From positions 1 to 64,000 of the forward strand of contig CBDDAA010000004.1 in assembly GCA_965224675.1 (NCBI GenBank): 64,000 nt of DNA, in the 5' to 3' direction. Of this stretch, positions 1-10,442 are shown piece after piece. The stretch comes from UBA7957 sp965224675 (GTDB lineage: Bacteria > Pseudomonadota > Gammaproteobacteria > Granulosicoccales > Granulosicoccaceae). The stretch's first letter is position 1. Every line of letters starts with the position of its first letter. Under the pieces are notes generated by a model, which was given only the letters and a program-made list of their open reading frames with translations, ran no database searches and was not told the DNA's origin. The position numbers were made by a program, and so were the translations under genes.

Positions 1-1208
1 GGCAGCAATGAAAGTGCCGCTGCCTTGGTTGTTGAGGAGCGGATTGATGTTGAAAGACCACTATTTCTTGTAAAAAATACAAAATTAGCTTTACAAATAT
101 AGCCTGCTACTGGCGTGATGGTTTTGAATTGCCAATTGTTGCGGTGACAGGCAGCAACGGAAAAAACGACAGTTAAGGAGATGATCGCCAGCATATTTTC
201 TATTCGCGGTAAACGCTTGTTACTCAGGGTAATCTAAATAATGACTTTGGTGTCCCATTAACACTATGTCGCTTAAATCGAGAGCATCAGCAGGGTGTTA
301 TCGAGATAGGTGCTGACCACAGTGGGGAGATTTCACATATTGTGAAATGGGTTAAACCGACGACAAGTGTAGTCACAATGATTGGGCCGTCGCATTTGCA
401 GGGATTCGGATCCTTGCAAGGTGTCGCCCAGGCAAAGTCAGAAATTTATTCCGGGTTGACCGAACAAGGCGTGGCCGTATTGAACAGGGATGATAATTAT
501 TTTGAAACCTTGAGAGATGCGTCGCAGGGATTTTAAGCAGGTGACATTTGGTTTCCACGGCCAGGCTGATGTAAAAGGAATTGATGTGGGTGGTCAATTA
601 AGATCAACATAAAGATCACTCCATGATTGTTGATATGCAGTTAGCGGGAAAGCACAATCGATTGAACGCGTTGGCCGCCGCCGCATCGGCATTGGCGAGT
701 GGTTTTACCTTGCATGATGTTGGACTGGGACTTAACAAAATGACCGCTGTCCACGGTCGGCTTAAACAACGGGAGGAAATCAAGCGCTATCAAGTTATTG
801 ATGATACTTACAATGCAAATCCTTCGTCAGTGAAAGCGGCCATCGATGTGCTGGTAGCACAAAAAGGCATAAGCTGTCTTGTATTAGGTGACATGAAAGA
901 GTTGGGTAATGAGCAGGAAAACCTGCGACAGAGAAGTAGGTTGTTACGCAAAAAGACAAGGTGTTGATTACCTGTTTTGCAAGGGCGAACTCGTTTCCAA
1001 TAGTGTGGAAGTATTTGGATCTGAGAATTCCTGTTTGTGTTTAGAGGTGGAGGATTTAGTGGATCAGTTTCTGAATATTGCCCCAAAGGGCAGCACGGTG
1101 TTGGTAAAAGGTTCTCGATCTGCAAAAATGGAGGATTTTATCAATTTGCTAATTGAAAGGCTGACTGCAGATGGAATTGACAAATTATCTGAAAAGGAGT
1201 TCATATAA
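1..1208 (+). pseudogene. murF: UDP-MurNAc-tripeptide:D-Ala-D-Ala ligase, partial and frameshifted
   Basis: Adds D-Ala-D-Ala to the UDP-MurNAc-tripeptide in the cytoplasm. The N-terminus lies before the window. Reading frames must be stitched: the P-loop GSNGKTT is near 155-175, the VIEIGADHSGE segment near 300-330, the GKHNRLNALAA motif near 645-680 and DDTYNANPSS near 800-830, so all family landmarks are present in order. The frame changes at least five times (about 100, 165-170, 225, 525, 605 and 935), often beside short homopolymers. The stop overlaps the mraY start. Because motifs between the breaks are well kept, indel errors in the sequence look more likely than a dead gene, but the sequence alone cannot prove this. 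Confidence 0.85.
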
Positions 1209-2291
1209 TGATGTTGTTGGTTGCAGAATGGCTGGCGGATGTCAACGATGGTGTATTGGTGGTTCGCTATATTACCTTGCGTGCAATTTTGGCCGCTCTT
1301 TCTGCTTTGCTGATATGCCTATTATATGGCCCCTATTTGATTAGATGGTTAAGCGATGCGCGAATAGGGCAAAATGTTCGAAGTGATGGGCCAGAGACGC
1401 ATTATGTAAAAGCGGGTACACCGACTATGGGTGGAGCCATGATTATTGTAGCGATTGGAATCAGTACATTGCTCTGGTCGGATTTGACAGTTCGTTATGT
1501 ATGGATTGTTTTATTCGTAACCATGGCACACGGTGCAATCGGTTGGGTTGATGACTATCGAAAGGTTGTTTTGGGGAATTCACGCGGATTACCTGCCAAG
1601 CAAAAATTCTTTTGGCAGTCTATTGTTGCCATCGTGACCGCAGTTTATGTTTATTGGTCCAGTGAAAGTATTATTGAGCTGAGTCTGATAGTACCGTTTT
1701 TTAAAGATGTTTCCATATTTCTTGGATTGTTTTTTATACCTGTTTGTTTCTTTTTTATTGTCGGTTTTAGCAATGCGGTAAATTTAACTGATGGATTGGA
1801 TGGTCTGGCTATATTGCCGACTGTCGTGGTTAGTGCTGCGTTAGGTATTATTGCTTATCTAACAGGGCATACAGTATTTGCAAACTATCTAGGGATACCG
1901 GCTATAAACGGGGTTGGTGAATTATCGGTATTCTGTGGTGCAATGGCTGGGGCCGGACTTGGTTTTTTATGGTTTAATACTTATCCAGCTCAGGTGTTCA
2001 TGGGTGATGTAGGAGCGTTAGCGCTTGGTGCTGCACTGGGGATTATTGCAGTTCCTTGTTCGTCAGGAACTTGTTTTGGTGATTATGGGCGGGGTATTTG
2101 TAATGGAAACTGTGTCGGTTATTTTGCAAGTGGCATCATTTAAATTGACCGGGCGCAGAATTTTCAGGATGGCTCCATTGCATCATCATTTTGAACTAAA
2201 GGGTTGGCCAGAACCTAGAGTTATAGTGCGGTTCTGGATTATTACAATTATTCTTGTTCTGATTGGTTTGTCTACATTAAAAATAAGATGA
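1208..2291 (+). pseudogene. mraY: Phospho-MurNAc-pentapeptide transferase (MraY), one frameshift
   Basis: Integral membrane enzyme that transfers phospho-MurNAc-pentapeptide to undecaprenyl phosphate, making lipid I. About ten hydrophobic segments are visible. The signature motifs are present: DDYRKV near residue 115, NLTDGLDGLA near 193, FMGDVGALALGAALG near 262, and the HHHFE motif in the last quarter. One extra base near 2052 splits it into a 311-codon frame and a second frame from about 2055 to 2291. Corrected length is 360 residues, the family norm. The start overlaps the murF stop by one base (taatg). It belongs to the dcw cluster with murD immediately downstream, overlapping by 4 bases. 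Confidence 0.9.
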
Positions 2292-3648
2292 AAAAAATCG
2301 AGGCGTTACGCGAGCAGACTGTAATGATTGTCGGATTGGGTAAATCCGGTCAGTCTGCTGCCCGCTTTTTAAATAAACATGGTGTAACGTTTTCAGCAGT
2401 AGATAATAGAGGGGGGCTTGCAGGATTAGACAAATTCCGTAATGACTTCCCTGACGTGGCGTATCTACAACGATTTCGAAGAAAAACTATTTGCAGGGTT
2501 TGATGTGCTCATTTTAAGCCCTGGTATATCAGCGCATGAGCCTGCTGTATTGGCTGCCGTAAAAAAAGGTGCGTGGCTGATTGGTGATATTGAGATATTT
2601 TCGTGGGTTGTAAAAAAACCAGTGATTGCAATTACAGGCTCAAATGGTAAAAGCACGGTCGTTGCAATGGTTGGTGAGATTTGTAAGGGTGCTGGTCGAA
2701 ATACTAAAATCTGCGGTAACTTTGGTGACCCTGCTCTCGATCATGTAGATGATGCAACAATAGATTTATTTGTTTTGGAACTATCAAGCTTCCAGCTTGA
2801 AGCTACCCACAGTTTGTCCACAATGGTTTCTTGTGTGCTGAATATTAGCGAGGACCACATGGATAGATACAACGCACTACAAGAATACATAGTGGCGAAA
2901 CAGAAAATATATAACCGTTCAGATTGTCTTCTTGTTAATCGTAGCGACAAAAATACTTGGCCAAGCAGTAGTCGTCAGACTAGCACTAAAATTGTGTATT
3001 TTGCTGAAGATGAACCATTACAGAAAGATGTATTTGGTATTGCTGTTGGTGAAGGAATCATGCACTTAATGTTAGGTGATCAAGTGTTAATGGCTGCTAG
3101 TATGCTTAAAGTTGTGGGCCGACATAACGCCATTAATGCATTAGTAGCAATTGCTATAGGTCGTGAAATTGGAATCGCATTGGCAACGATGGTAGAGGCT
3201 TTGGAGAAGTTTGATGGATTGCCCCATCGGGTTGAATTTGTATGCGAAAAAAACGGGATACGCTGGTTCAATGATTCCAAGGGTACGAATGTTGGCGCAA
3301 CGGTGAAGGCAATCAAAGGCTTAGGGACACCAATTGTGTTAATAGCAGGAGGTGAGGGAAAGGGCGCTGATTTTTCAACCGTTGGTGGAAGGTAGCAGGG
3401 GAACATATAAAAGCTGCAGTACCTGATTGGTCGTGATGCTTCTATAATAGCAGATTGTCCTTAGTGGCATAGGCGTTCCGGTAATGTTTGCCAGCACGAT
3501 GGCTGAGGCGGTAAAAGCCGCTGGCAGTCTTGCTATCACTGGAGATATTGTATTATTGTCTCCCGCTTGTGCAAGTTTCGATATGTTCAAAAATTTTGAA
3601 GAACGTGGTGAAATATTTACCCGGGAAGTAATGAGGGAGGTTGCATGA
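2288..3648 (+). pseudogene. murD: UDP-MurNAc-L-alanine:D-glutamate ligase (MurD), several frameshifts
   Basis: Cytoplasmic Mur ligase adding D-Glu to UDP-MurNAc-L-Ala. The N-terminal nucleotide-binding motif VGLGKSGQSAARF is at residues 15-27, the central P-loop GSNGKST is near 2640-2660, and the C-terminal GGEGKGADF motif is near 3350-3375. Frame changes occur near 2467 and then at about 3385, 3420 and 3462; beyond them the expected C-terminal sequence resumes (SPACASFDMFKNFEERG, about 3560-3605) and ends at a stop that overlaps the ftsW start (atga). Length after correction is about 450 residues, normal for MurD. The breaks belong to the same error-rich patch as murF, mraY and murG. Confidence 0.88.
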
Positions 3649-4802
3649 CTGCGTCGTTGCCAAAGAAGACCCATCGACCAGCAGTGGTGGTGGCTGGAAA
3701 CTATTCCTCTGACAGTGAGTATTCCCAACTAATTGATTGGCCACTACTAACGGTTTTAATAGTAATCGCATTACTCGGTGCGGTTATGATCTTCTCTTCA
3801 TCTATACCATTTGCTGAAAAAATTTATACGGATCCTTTTCATTTTATCAATCGACAAATAGTATTTATGATGCTGGGTGTCTTTATAGCATTCGTAATGT
3901 TTAAGGTGCCGGTTGATAATTGGGAACGATATGGGCCGTTAATGTTAATCGGTGCTCTATTGTTGTTGGTACTCGTCTTGGTTCCAGGTATTGGTAAAGA
4001 GGTAAATGGTAGCCGACGTTGGTTGAATCTGGGTTTATTCTCGGTTCAGGTCTCTGAAGCCGTGAAACTATTTATAATTGTCTATCTGGCCGGTTATTTA
4101 GTGCGACGAGGCGATCTCTTACAGCATGATTTTGGCGCATTTGTTCGCCCATTATTATTGATATGTGGCGCAGGATTTCTATTAATGCTGGAACCAGACT
4201 TTGGTGCCACAGTGGTGATTGTATTCACAGCAATGGGAATGTTGTTTGTAGGGGGCGTGCGATTTCGTCAGTTTTTCATATTAATAACGGCGTTAGCTGG
4301 AGTTGCCGTTCTTCTGGTTTGGTTCTCGCCCTATCGTATGCGCCGATTAACAAGTTTTCTTAATCCTTGGGAAGATCCTTTCAACGATGGCTTCCAACTC
4401 TCGCAATCTTTGATAGCAATAGGTTCTGGCTCATGGACAGGGGTGGGTCTTGGTAGTAGTGTGCAGAAATTATTCTATTTGCCAGAGTCTCATACGGATT
4501 TCCTATTTGCAGTATATGCGGAGGAAACAGGATTGATCGGCGTGCTGGTATTGATCAGTCTTTTTTCTTTTGTAGTATGGCGTTGCATTGCAATTGCAGC
4601 CGAGGCAGATGCGCAAGGCAACCGTTTTGCGGGATTTGTTGCCATGGGGATTGGAATTTGGTTTGGGTTGCAGGCATTCATAAATATAGGTGTGAATATG
4701 GGTATTCTGCCGACCAAGGGAATTACATTACCTTTGATGAGCTATGGAGGAAGTAGTATTTTGACAACCTGCGTTGCATTCGCGTTTGTTGTTAAGAATT
4801 GA
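3645..4802 (+). CDS. ftsW: Lipid II polymerase FtsW (SEDS), C-terminal tail frameshifted
   Basis: SEDS-family septal peptidoglycan glycosyltransferase of the divisome, a polytopic inner-membrane protein that pairs with FtsI. About ten transmembrane helices are visible. Family motifs include the NGSRRW segment near residue 122, PDFGATVV near 185 and the C-terminal LPLMSYGGSSILT near 363-376. The frame ends after AFAFVVKN, but the +1 frame continues with RIDYEVRLQKA up to about 4856, exactly the tail expected of FtsW, so one base is probably missing near 4793. The start codon overlaps the murD stop (atga). The missing tail is cytoplasmic and short. Confidence 0.93.
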   Translation: MTASLPKKTHRPAVVVAGNYSSDSEYSQLIDWPLLTVLIVIALLGAVMIFSSSIPFAEKIYTDPFHFINRQIVFMMLGVFIAFVMFKVPVDNWERYGPLMLIGALLLLVLVLVPGIGKEVNGSRRWLNLGLFSVQVSEAVKLFIIVYLAGYLVRRGDLLQHDFGAFVRPLLLICGAGFLLMLEPDFGATVVIVFTAMGMLFVGGVRFRQFFILITALAGVAVLLVWFSPYRMRRLTSFLNPWEDPFNDGFQLSQSLIAIGSGSWTGVGLGSSVQKLFYLPESHTDFLFAVYAEETGLIGVLVLISLFSFVVWRCIAIAAEADAQGNRFAGFVAMGIGIWFGLQAFINIGVNMGILPTKGITLPLMSYGGSSILTTCVAFAFVVKN

Positions 4803-4875
4803 CTACGAGGTAAGGCTGCAAAAAGCCCCGCGGACTTGGGAAAAAGATAAAACATGAACAAAGTAGAGTAACTTC

Positions 4876-5963
4876 ATGACCGGGCGGCCAAATTGTGCGC
4901 CGGTTCTCATTGCTGCAGGTGGCACAGGCGGGCATGTGATTCCTGCACTTGTTGTTGCGCAAGAACTACTTAAACGTCAGATTCCGGTTGTTTGGGTTGG
5001 CACTCGCCGGGGGCTTGAGTTCTCTTTAATCCCTGCAGCTGGTATTCCCATAGAATGGTTGGATGTTGTTGGCTTTACGTGGCAAGAGTCTTTTAGAATT
5101 ATTTTCGCGGTCCTTATAAACTTGCAAAATCCATATTGCAATCAATACGGCTGCTAAGGAAGCACAAAACCTCGTGTGGTCCTTGGGATGGGCGGTTTTG
5201 TGGCTGGGCCTGTTGGCATCTCTGCCAAAATTACTTGGTGTGCCATTGGTGCTTCATGAACAGAATGCTGTGCCTGGATTGACCAACCGTTGTTTGGCAC
5301 GAGTCGCAAAGCGCATATTGCAAGCATTCCCTGGTGCGTTTGCTAAAAACTCAAAAGTACAAACTGTTGGTAATCCAGTAAGAAGCAGTATATTGCTGCA
5401 CAGAAAGGAGTTTGATGATCAGGCTGGGTTAAAAATTCTTGTTATTGGGGGCAGTTTAGGTGCTCGATATTTTAATGAAAACATGCCCAAGGTAATGGCT
5501 CAATTGGGTAAAGATTATTGTATTTGGCACCAGACAGGGGCAAGCAATGCCACAGCAGTTTTGGCTGCATATCGAGAACAAGGCGTTCTAAAGGCCTGCC
5601 AAGGTCGAAGAATTTATTGAGGATATGGCGGCAGCTTATCAATGGGCTGATCTGACAATTTGTCGCAGTGGGGCAATGACCGTATCGGAACTGGCCATAG
5701 CGTCTATGCCTTCAATTTTGATTCCTTTTCCACATGCAGTTGATGACCATCAAACGGCGAACGGGCAATTTTTGCTCAATGCAGGTGCTGCGCTGCTAAT
5801 GCAGCAAAAAGACGCGAGTATTTCCAGCTTAGTAGGGGCAATCAGAAGGTTAGGGGATAATCGGCAGCTATTGAAAGAAATGAGTTGCAGTGCATACGGG
5901 ATTGCAGTAATGGATGCTGGAATAACCGTGACAGACGTCTTATTGGAGGTGGCGACGAGATGA
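4876..5963 (+). pseudogene. murG: UDP-GlcNAc:lipid I GlcNAc transferase (MurG), frameshifted
   Basis: Peripheral inner-membrane GT28 glycosyltransferase that converts lipid I to lipid II. The N-terminal glycine-rich loop AAGGTGGHVIPAL is at residues 13-25; GGFVAGP (about 5187-5208), HEQNAVPGLTNR (about 5257-5292), GGSLGA (about 5448-5465) and CRSGAMTVSE (about 5660-5690) follow in order but in different frames. Breaks are near 5105, 5170, 5228 (an extra a in a run of a) and 5598. After correction the length is about 360 residues, the family norm. The stop overlaps the murC start (atga). As with its neighbours, indel errors are the simplest reading. Confidence 0.88.
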
Positions 5964-7398
5964 CTCTTACTGGCGAAAAAGCAGCTCGTCGATTAATGCG
6001 TCGTGTACGCAAGGTTCATTTTGTCGGAATCGGTGGTGTCGGTATGGCGGGGATAGCCGAGGTTATGCTGCATCTTGGTTACGAAATCAGTGGCTCGGAT
6101 CAGAGCCGCAATGCGCTTGTTCAAAGGCTGGAAAACCAAGGTGTAAAGGTTTACCAGGGTCATGACAAAGAGTATGTCGAAAATATCGATGTGTTAGTTA
6201 TCTCCAGTGCGATTCCTTCTGAAAACCCTGAAATACAACAAGCAAGGTGCCTGCGGATTCCAATTGTTCCACGAGCAGAGATGCTTGCAGAGCTTATGCG
6301 TTTTAGCCAAGGCATTGCCGTAGCAGGCACTCATGGCAAAACTACGACTACCAGTTTGGTGGCGAGTGTGCTTGTCGAGGCTGGACTGGACCCAACCTAT
6401 GTTATCGGTGGTCAACTGACCAGTTCTAAGACAAATGCCTATTTGGGTAAGTCAGATTGGTTAGTGGCAGAGGCAGACGAGAGTGATGCGTCTTTTCTTT
6501 ATCTGCAACCCATGATTGCGATTGTTACCATATCGATGCAGATCATTTATCCACCTATGAAGGTGACTTCAATAGATTAAAACAAGCGTTTCTTGAGTTT
6601 TTGCACCATTTACCGTTTTACGGATTAGCGGTGTTGTGTATTGATGATGCAAACATTTCCAGTGTTCTGGATAAGATCACTCGCCCGATGGTAACTTATG
6701 GATTCTCAGAGATTGCAGATGTTCGCGCAGTGAATGTAAGTCAGATTGAGAGGCAAACCTGCTTCGACGTGTGCTTTCAGGATGGGAGAGAAATTCAAGG
6801 TGTCACGCTCAATCTTCCGGGTAGGCATAATGTATTAAATGCCCTTGCAGCAATCGCAATTGCTACTGAACTTGAAGTTGATGCGAGCCTTATTAAATCT
6901 GCGCTTAAGAAGTTTGAGGGTATTGGGCGTCGTGTAGAGCTGCGTGGAGAATTTCCAGTACATAAAGGTTCTGCTTTGTTAATAGATGACTATGGGCATC
7001 ATCCAACCGAGGTCGCAGCCACTCTTAGCGCAGTTAGGGCAGCTTATCCAGATAAACGACTGGTTGTGATTTTTCAACCCCATCGCTATACGCGTACACG
7101 TGATTTATTTGAAGACTTCTCTACCGTGCTTTCTGAACCAGATGTACTTGTATTAACAGAGGTGTATTCGGCAGGCGAGGATGTCATCGCTGGGGCCGAT
7201 GCACGATCATTAGCCAGATCGATTCGAAATCGTGGGCAGGTTGATCCAATATTTGTTGAGGATATCACTAATGTTGGTGAAGCTGTGCGTACAGTGTTGC
7301 AGGATCAGGATGTGGTTTTAACACTTGGAGCCGGATCTGTCGGCGCGTTAGCGGCAACGCTCCCTCAGTATTTTAAAAAGGAATTCTGCTATGCATAG
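5960..7398 (+). pseudogene. murC: UDP-MurNAc:L-alanine ligase (MurC), one frameshift
   Basis: First Mur ligase, adding L-Ala to UDP-MurNAc in the cytoplasm. The start at 5960 is chosen because it overlaps the murG stop and is followed by the conserved HFVGIGGVGMAGIAEV motif (residues 15-30). The P-loop GTHGKTTT is near residue 118. The frame breaks once near 6530, where a single missing base turns the expected TNIDADH motif into a dead end; the new frame resumes with DADHLSTYEGDF and runs to 7398 with DDYGHHPTEVAAT and FQPHRYTRT intact. Corrected length is about 479 residues, normal for the family. It overlaps ddl by 8 bases. There is no murB next to it. Confidence 0.9.
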
Positions 7399-8332
7399 TA
7401 ATTATGCAGAATCAGAGTCAAATAAGTACGGCAAGGTTGCCGTATTGATGGGAGGGGGGTCAGCGGAGCGGGAAATCTCGTTAATGAGTGGTCAGCAAGT
7501 ACTTACGGCTTTGCTTGATTCGGGAGTGGATGCGCATGCAGTCGATGCTGATCGAGACGTAGTGAGTAAACTAAGAACCCATGGTTTTGATCGGGCGTTT
7601 ATCATATTGCATGGCTATGGCGGGGAGGATGGTCAAATCCAAGGTGCTTTGCAGATAAATCAGATCCCGTATACAGGTAGTGGTGTAATGGCATCAGCAT
7701 TGGCTTTTAACAAACTAAAAGCAAAAGAGGTTTGCAGCGCTTATGGAATTCTGACACCAAAGTGGGCGCTTGTTGCCACGTTGGAAGAATGCATAAGCGC
7801 AGCCGGGAGTATTGGATTGCCTATTGTGGTTAAACCAATTTCTGAAGGGTCCAGTATTGGTGTATCAATCGTGAACCATCTACGCGACGTGGAACAAGCT
7901 TGGAATATTGCCTCGAATTGTGGAGATGTAATTGTAGAGAAATTTATTAAAGGGTTTGAAGTTACTTCAGCAATATTGGGAGAAGAAGCTTTGCCATTGG
8001 TAAGTATGTCAACTGATCGCGTGTTTTACGATTACACGGCAAAGTACTTTGATGATAATACGCGTTACCAGTGTCCCTGTGAGTCTGATCTGTTTGAGGA
8101 GACAGAGGTTCAGGAGATTGCACTAAAGGTGTTTTCTGTACTTGGGGCGCATGGTTGGGGTCGGGTGGATTTTATTATAGATGAGGAAGGTCAGGCAAAT
8201 TTTATTGAATTAAATACTATTCCGGGAATGACAAGTCACAGCCTCGTGCCCATAGCAGCAAAACAGAATGGGGTTGATTTCGCAACACTGTGTGTACGAA
8301 TATTAGATAGTAGTATTGGAAATAGAAAATGA
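7391..8332 (+). CDS. ddl: D-alanine--D-alanine ligase (DdlB type)
   Basis: ATP-grasp enzyme joining two D-alanines to make the dipeptide used by MurF. The frame is intact at 313 residues, typical of DdlB. Motifs seen are the N-terminal GGGSAEREISLMSG (residues 21-34), the catalytic LHGYGGEDG segment (near 75), KPISEGSSIGVS (near 150) and the C-terminal ELNTIPGMTSHS (near 280). The start overlaps murC by 8 bases and the stop overlaps ftsQ by 4, so it is translationally coupled in the dcw operon. It is the first gene of the cluster without any frame damage. Confidence 0.96.
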   Translation: MHSNYAESESNKYGKVAVLMGGGSAEREISLMSGQQVLTALLDSGVDAHAVDADRDVVSKLRTHGFDRAFIILHGYGGEDGQIQGALQINQIPYTGSGVMASALAFNKLKAKEVCSAYGILTPKWALVATLEECISAAGSIGLPIVVKPISEGSSIGVSIVNHLRDVEQAWNIASNCGDVIVEKFIKGFEVTSAILGEEALPLVSMSTDRVFYDYTAKYFDDNTRYQCPCESDLFEETEVQEIALKVFSVLGAHGWGRVDFIIDEEGQANFIELNTIPGMTSHSLVPIAAKQNGVDFATLCVRILDSSIGNRK

Positions 8333-9141
8333 GTGCGAGTCCTACGAATTTTAGGCATAATATGCCGCTTTCACCAATCGAGCCGATCTCTTGGTATAGG
8401 GTTTTTTATCCGGTAATGATTGTCGTTTTGCTTGGGGTGTTGGTTTTTAGTTTGGCTTACTACTTAAATGATCCTGTCAGATTCCCGATTAAGAGGGTTG
8501 AGATAGGTGGCAAAGTTGTATTTACAGACAAATCTAATTTGATGAGAGTAATAAAAAAGCACTCTGGCAAGGGGTTTTTTGGTTTAAACATAGAAGCTGT
8601 TAAAAATGAAGTTGCGTCTTTGCCATGGATTCGTATGGTTTCAGTGCGCAGAGTTTTACCTAATCGTGTGTATATTGAAGTCAAAGAGAGAGTTGCAACA
8701 ATGCAATGGAATGATAACGCTTTGATTGGAGAGTCGGGCGAAGTTTATTATCCCTCACAATTGAGGCTGGACAATGGTCAGTTGGGGCAGTGGCGTTCCC
8801 GATTCTCTCATTTACCCCATTTGCGGGGGGATGACGAACGAAGCCAGCATTTGCAAGGTGCATTCAGCAGGTATAATAAAAGCCTGAATCAGTTACTCCC
8901 AAAACTCTTGGGATTATATGAAGATGATCGACGATCTCAGACTTTACTGCTAAGTGAGAACATTATTGTACGCTTGGGTTATGAGCAACTTGATGAACGT
9001 TTGACCCGATTTATTAATGTTTTTCCCAAGTATGTTGTCTCTGAGTCTGCAACAGGTGTGCAGTTTGATATGCGTTATACAAATGGTTTTACGGTTGTAA
9101 ATTTCGACGGAAATTCTAACTCGACGACAGGATCTAACTAA
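8329..9141 (+). CDS. ftsQ: Cell division protein FtsQ
   Basis: Bitopic divisome protein linking early and late division proteins through FtsB and FtsL. A short cytoplasmic N-terminus is followed by one transmembrane helix (about residues 25-46), a POTRA domain starting at FPIKRVEIGG (about 53) and a periplasmic beta domain with the LPWIRMVSVRRVLPNRVYIEVKE-type stretch (about 98-120). Length is 270 residues, typical. The start overlaps the ddl stop (atga) and the stop is followed directly by ftsA, so it sits in the usual ddl-ftsQ-ftsA-ftsZ order. Confidence 0.95.
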   Translation: MSASPTNFRHNMPLSPIEPISWYRVFYPVMIVVLLGVLVFSLAYYLNDPVRFPIKRVEIGGKVVFTDKSNLMRVIKKHSGKGFFGLNIEAVKNEVASLPWIRMVSVRRVLPNRVYIEVKERVATMQWNDNALIGESGEVYYPSQLRLDNGQLGQWRSRFSHLPHLRGDDERSQHLQGAFSRYNKSLNQLLPKLLGLYEDDRRSQTLLLSENIIVRLGYEQLDERLTRFINVFPKYVVSESATGVQFDMRYTNGFTVVNFDGNSNSTTGSN

Positions 9142-10377
9142 ATGTCTGCAAAACAGAGTAATCAATTAATCGTAGGTTTGGATATAGGGACCTCCAAAAT
9201 TGTTTCAATCGTTGCAGAAATAAACCTTGATGGAGAGGTTGAAATAATCGGCATAGGAAGCGGGCCATCACAGGGGCTCAAAAAAGGGGTTGTTATTGAC
9301 ATTGAATCGACCGTCTCGTCCATACGTAAGGCGGTTGAAGAATCAGAACTGATGTCGGGTGTCGAAATTCGTTCGGTATTTGCGGGTATTGCGGGTAATC
9401 ATATTAAAAGCCTTAACTCTCATGGGATTGTGGCAATCAAGGATAGAGAAGTTGGCAGTGAGGACGTGGCCAGAGTTATTGATGCCGCTAAGGCGGTGGC
9501 GATCCCGACGGACCAAAGAATAATACATGTGTTGCCGCAAGAATTCGTAATTGATGATCAGGATGGTATTCGTGAGCCTATAGGTATGTCAGGTGTACGC
9601 CTTGAAGCTAAGGTGCATTTGGTTACAGGCTCTACTAGCGCAGCGCAAAACATAGTCAAGTGTGTGCGCAAATGCGGACTTGAAGTTGAAGATATTATTC
9701 TTGAGCAACTGGCATCCAGTTATTCCGTTTTGACAGAAGATGAAAAAGAGTTAGGCGTGTGCCTCGTTGATATCGGGGGCGGTACAACCGATATCGCTGT
9801 CTTTACAGAGGGTGCGATTCGCCACACTGCGGTTATACCCATTGCTGGTGATCAGGTGACGAACGATATTGCAGTTGCCTTAAGAACACCTACACAGTTT
9901 GCTGAAGAAATAAAAGTTAAATATGCCTGCGCACTTCGGCAGTTTGCTAACGCGGAAGAGACTATAGAAGTACCAGGAGTAGGGGATCGGGCATCGCGAA
10001 GACTTGCCCGACAAACGCTGGCAGAAGTTGTAGAACCAAGATATGAGGAACTGCTCTCATTGGTTCAAACAGAGTTGCAGCGTAGTGGTTTTGAGAGCTT
10101 GTGTGCGGCGGGAGTGGTTCTGACCGGAGGAAGCTCGAAAATGGAAGGAGTAGTGGAGTTGGCCGAAGAGGTTTTTCACATGCCGGTAAGATTAGGCGTG
10201 CCACAGCACGTCACAGGACTTGTGGAGATAGTTCGTAATCCAATTCATGCGACAGGAGTGGGCTTGATGTTGTTTGGGCAACAGAGCCGACTGAACCCAC
10301 GTTCGGAACCGATAGAAGTACATACAGAAGGCAGTGCTTTCGAGCGGATGAAACGATGGTTTCAGGAGAATTTTTAG
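9142..10377 (+). CDS. ftsA: Cell division protein FtsA
   Basis: Actin-like ATPase that tethers FtsZ filaments to the inner membrane and recruits later divisome proteins. The N-terminal phosphate-1 motif GLDIGTSKIV is at residues 12-21, the second phosphate loop VDIGGGTTDIAVF near 209-221, and an adenosine-binding VLTGGSSKMEGV near 328. The C-terminus ends in an amphipathic segment (ERMKRWFQENF) that fits the membrane-targeting helix. Length 411 residues, normal. It starts immediately after the ftsQ stop and lies 65 bases before ftsZ. Confidence 0.97.
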   Translation: MSAKQSNQLIVGLDIGTSKIVSIVAEINLDGEVEIIGIGSGPSQGLKKGVVIDIESTVSSIRKAVEESELMSGVEIRSVFAGIAGNHIKSLNSHGIVAIKDREVGSEDVARVIDAAKAVAIPTDQRIIHVLPQEFVIDDQDGIREPIGMSGVRLEAKVHLVTGSTSAAQNIVKCVRKCGLEVEDIILEQLASSYSVLTEDEKELGVCLVDIGGGTTDIAVFTEGAIRHTAVIPIAGDQVTNDIAVALRTPTQFAEEIKVKYACALRQFANAEETIEVPGVGDRASRRLARQTLAEVVEPRYEELLSLVQTELQRSGFESLCAAGVVLTGGSSKMEGVVELAEEVFHMPVRLGVPQHVTGLVEIVRNPIHATGVGLMLFGQQSRLNPRSEPIEVHTEGSAFERMKRWFQENF

Positions 10378-10442
10378 GGGGCCGGTAACAACCGGATTAT
10401 TGAAGATAATGAAGCAGCTAACAGTGACAAGAGGAATAAATA

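Noticed and set aside
1..6600. Stop-codon recoding as an explanation for the broken mur genes
   Set aside because: The breaks are changes of frame, with different stop codons met afterwards, not one recurring in-frame codon.
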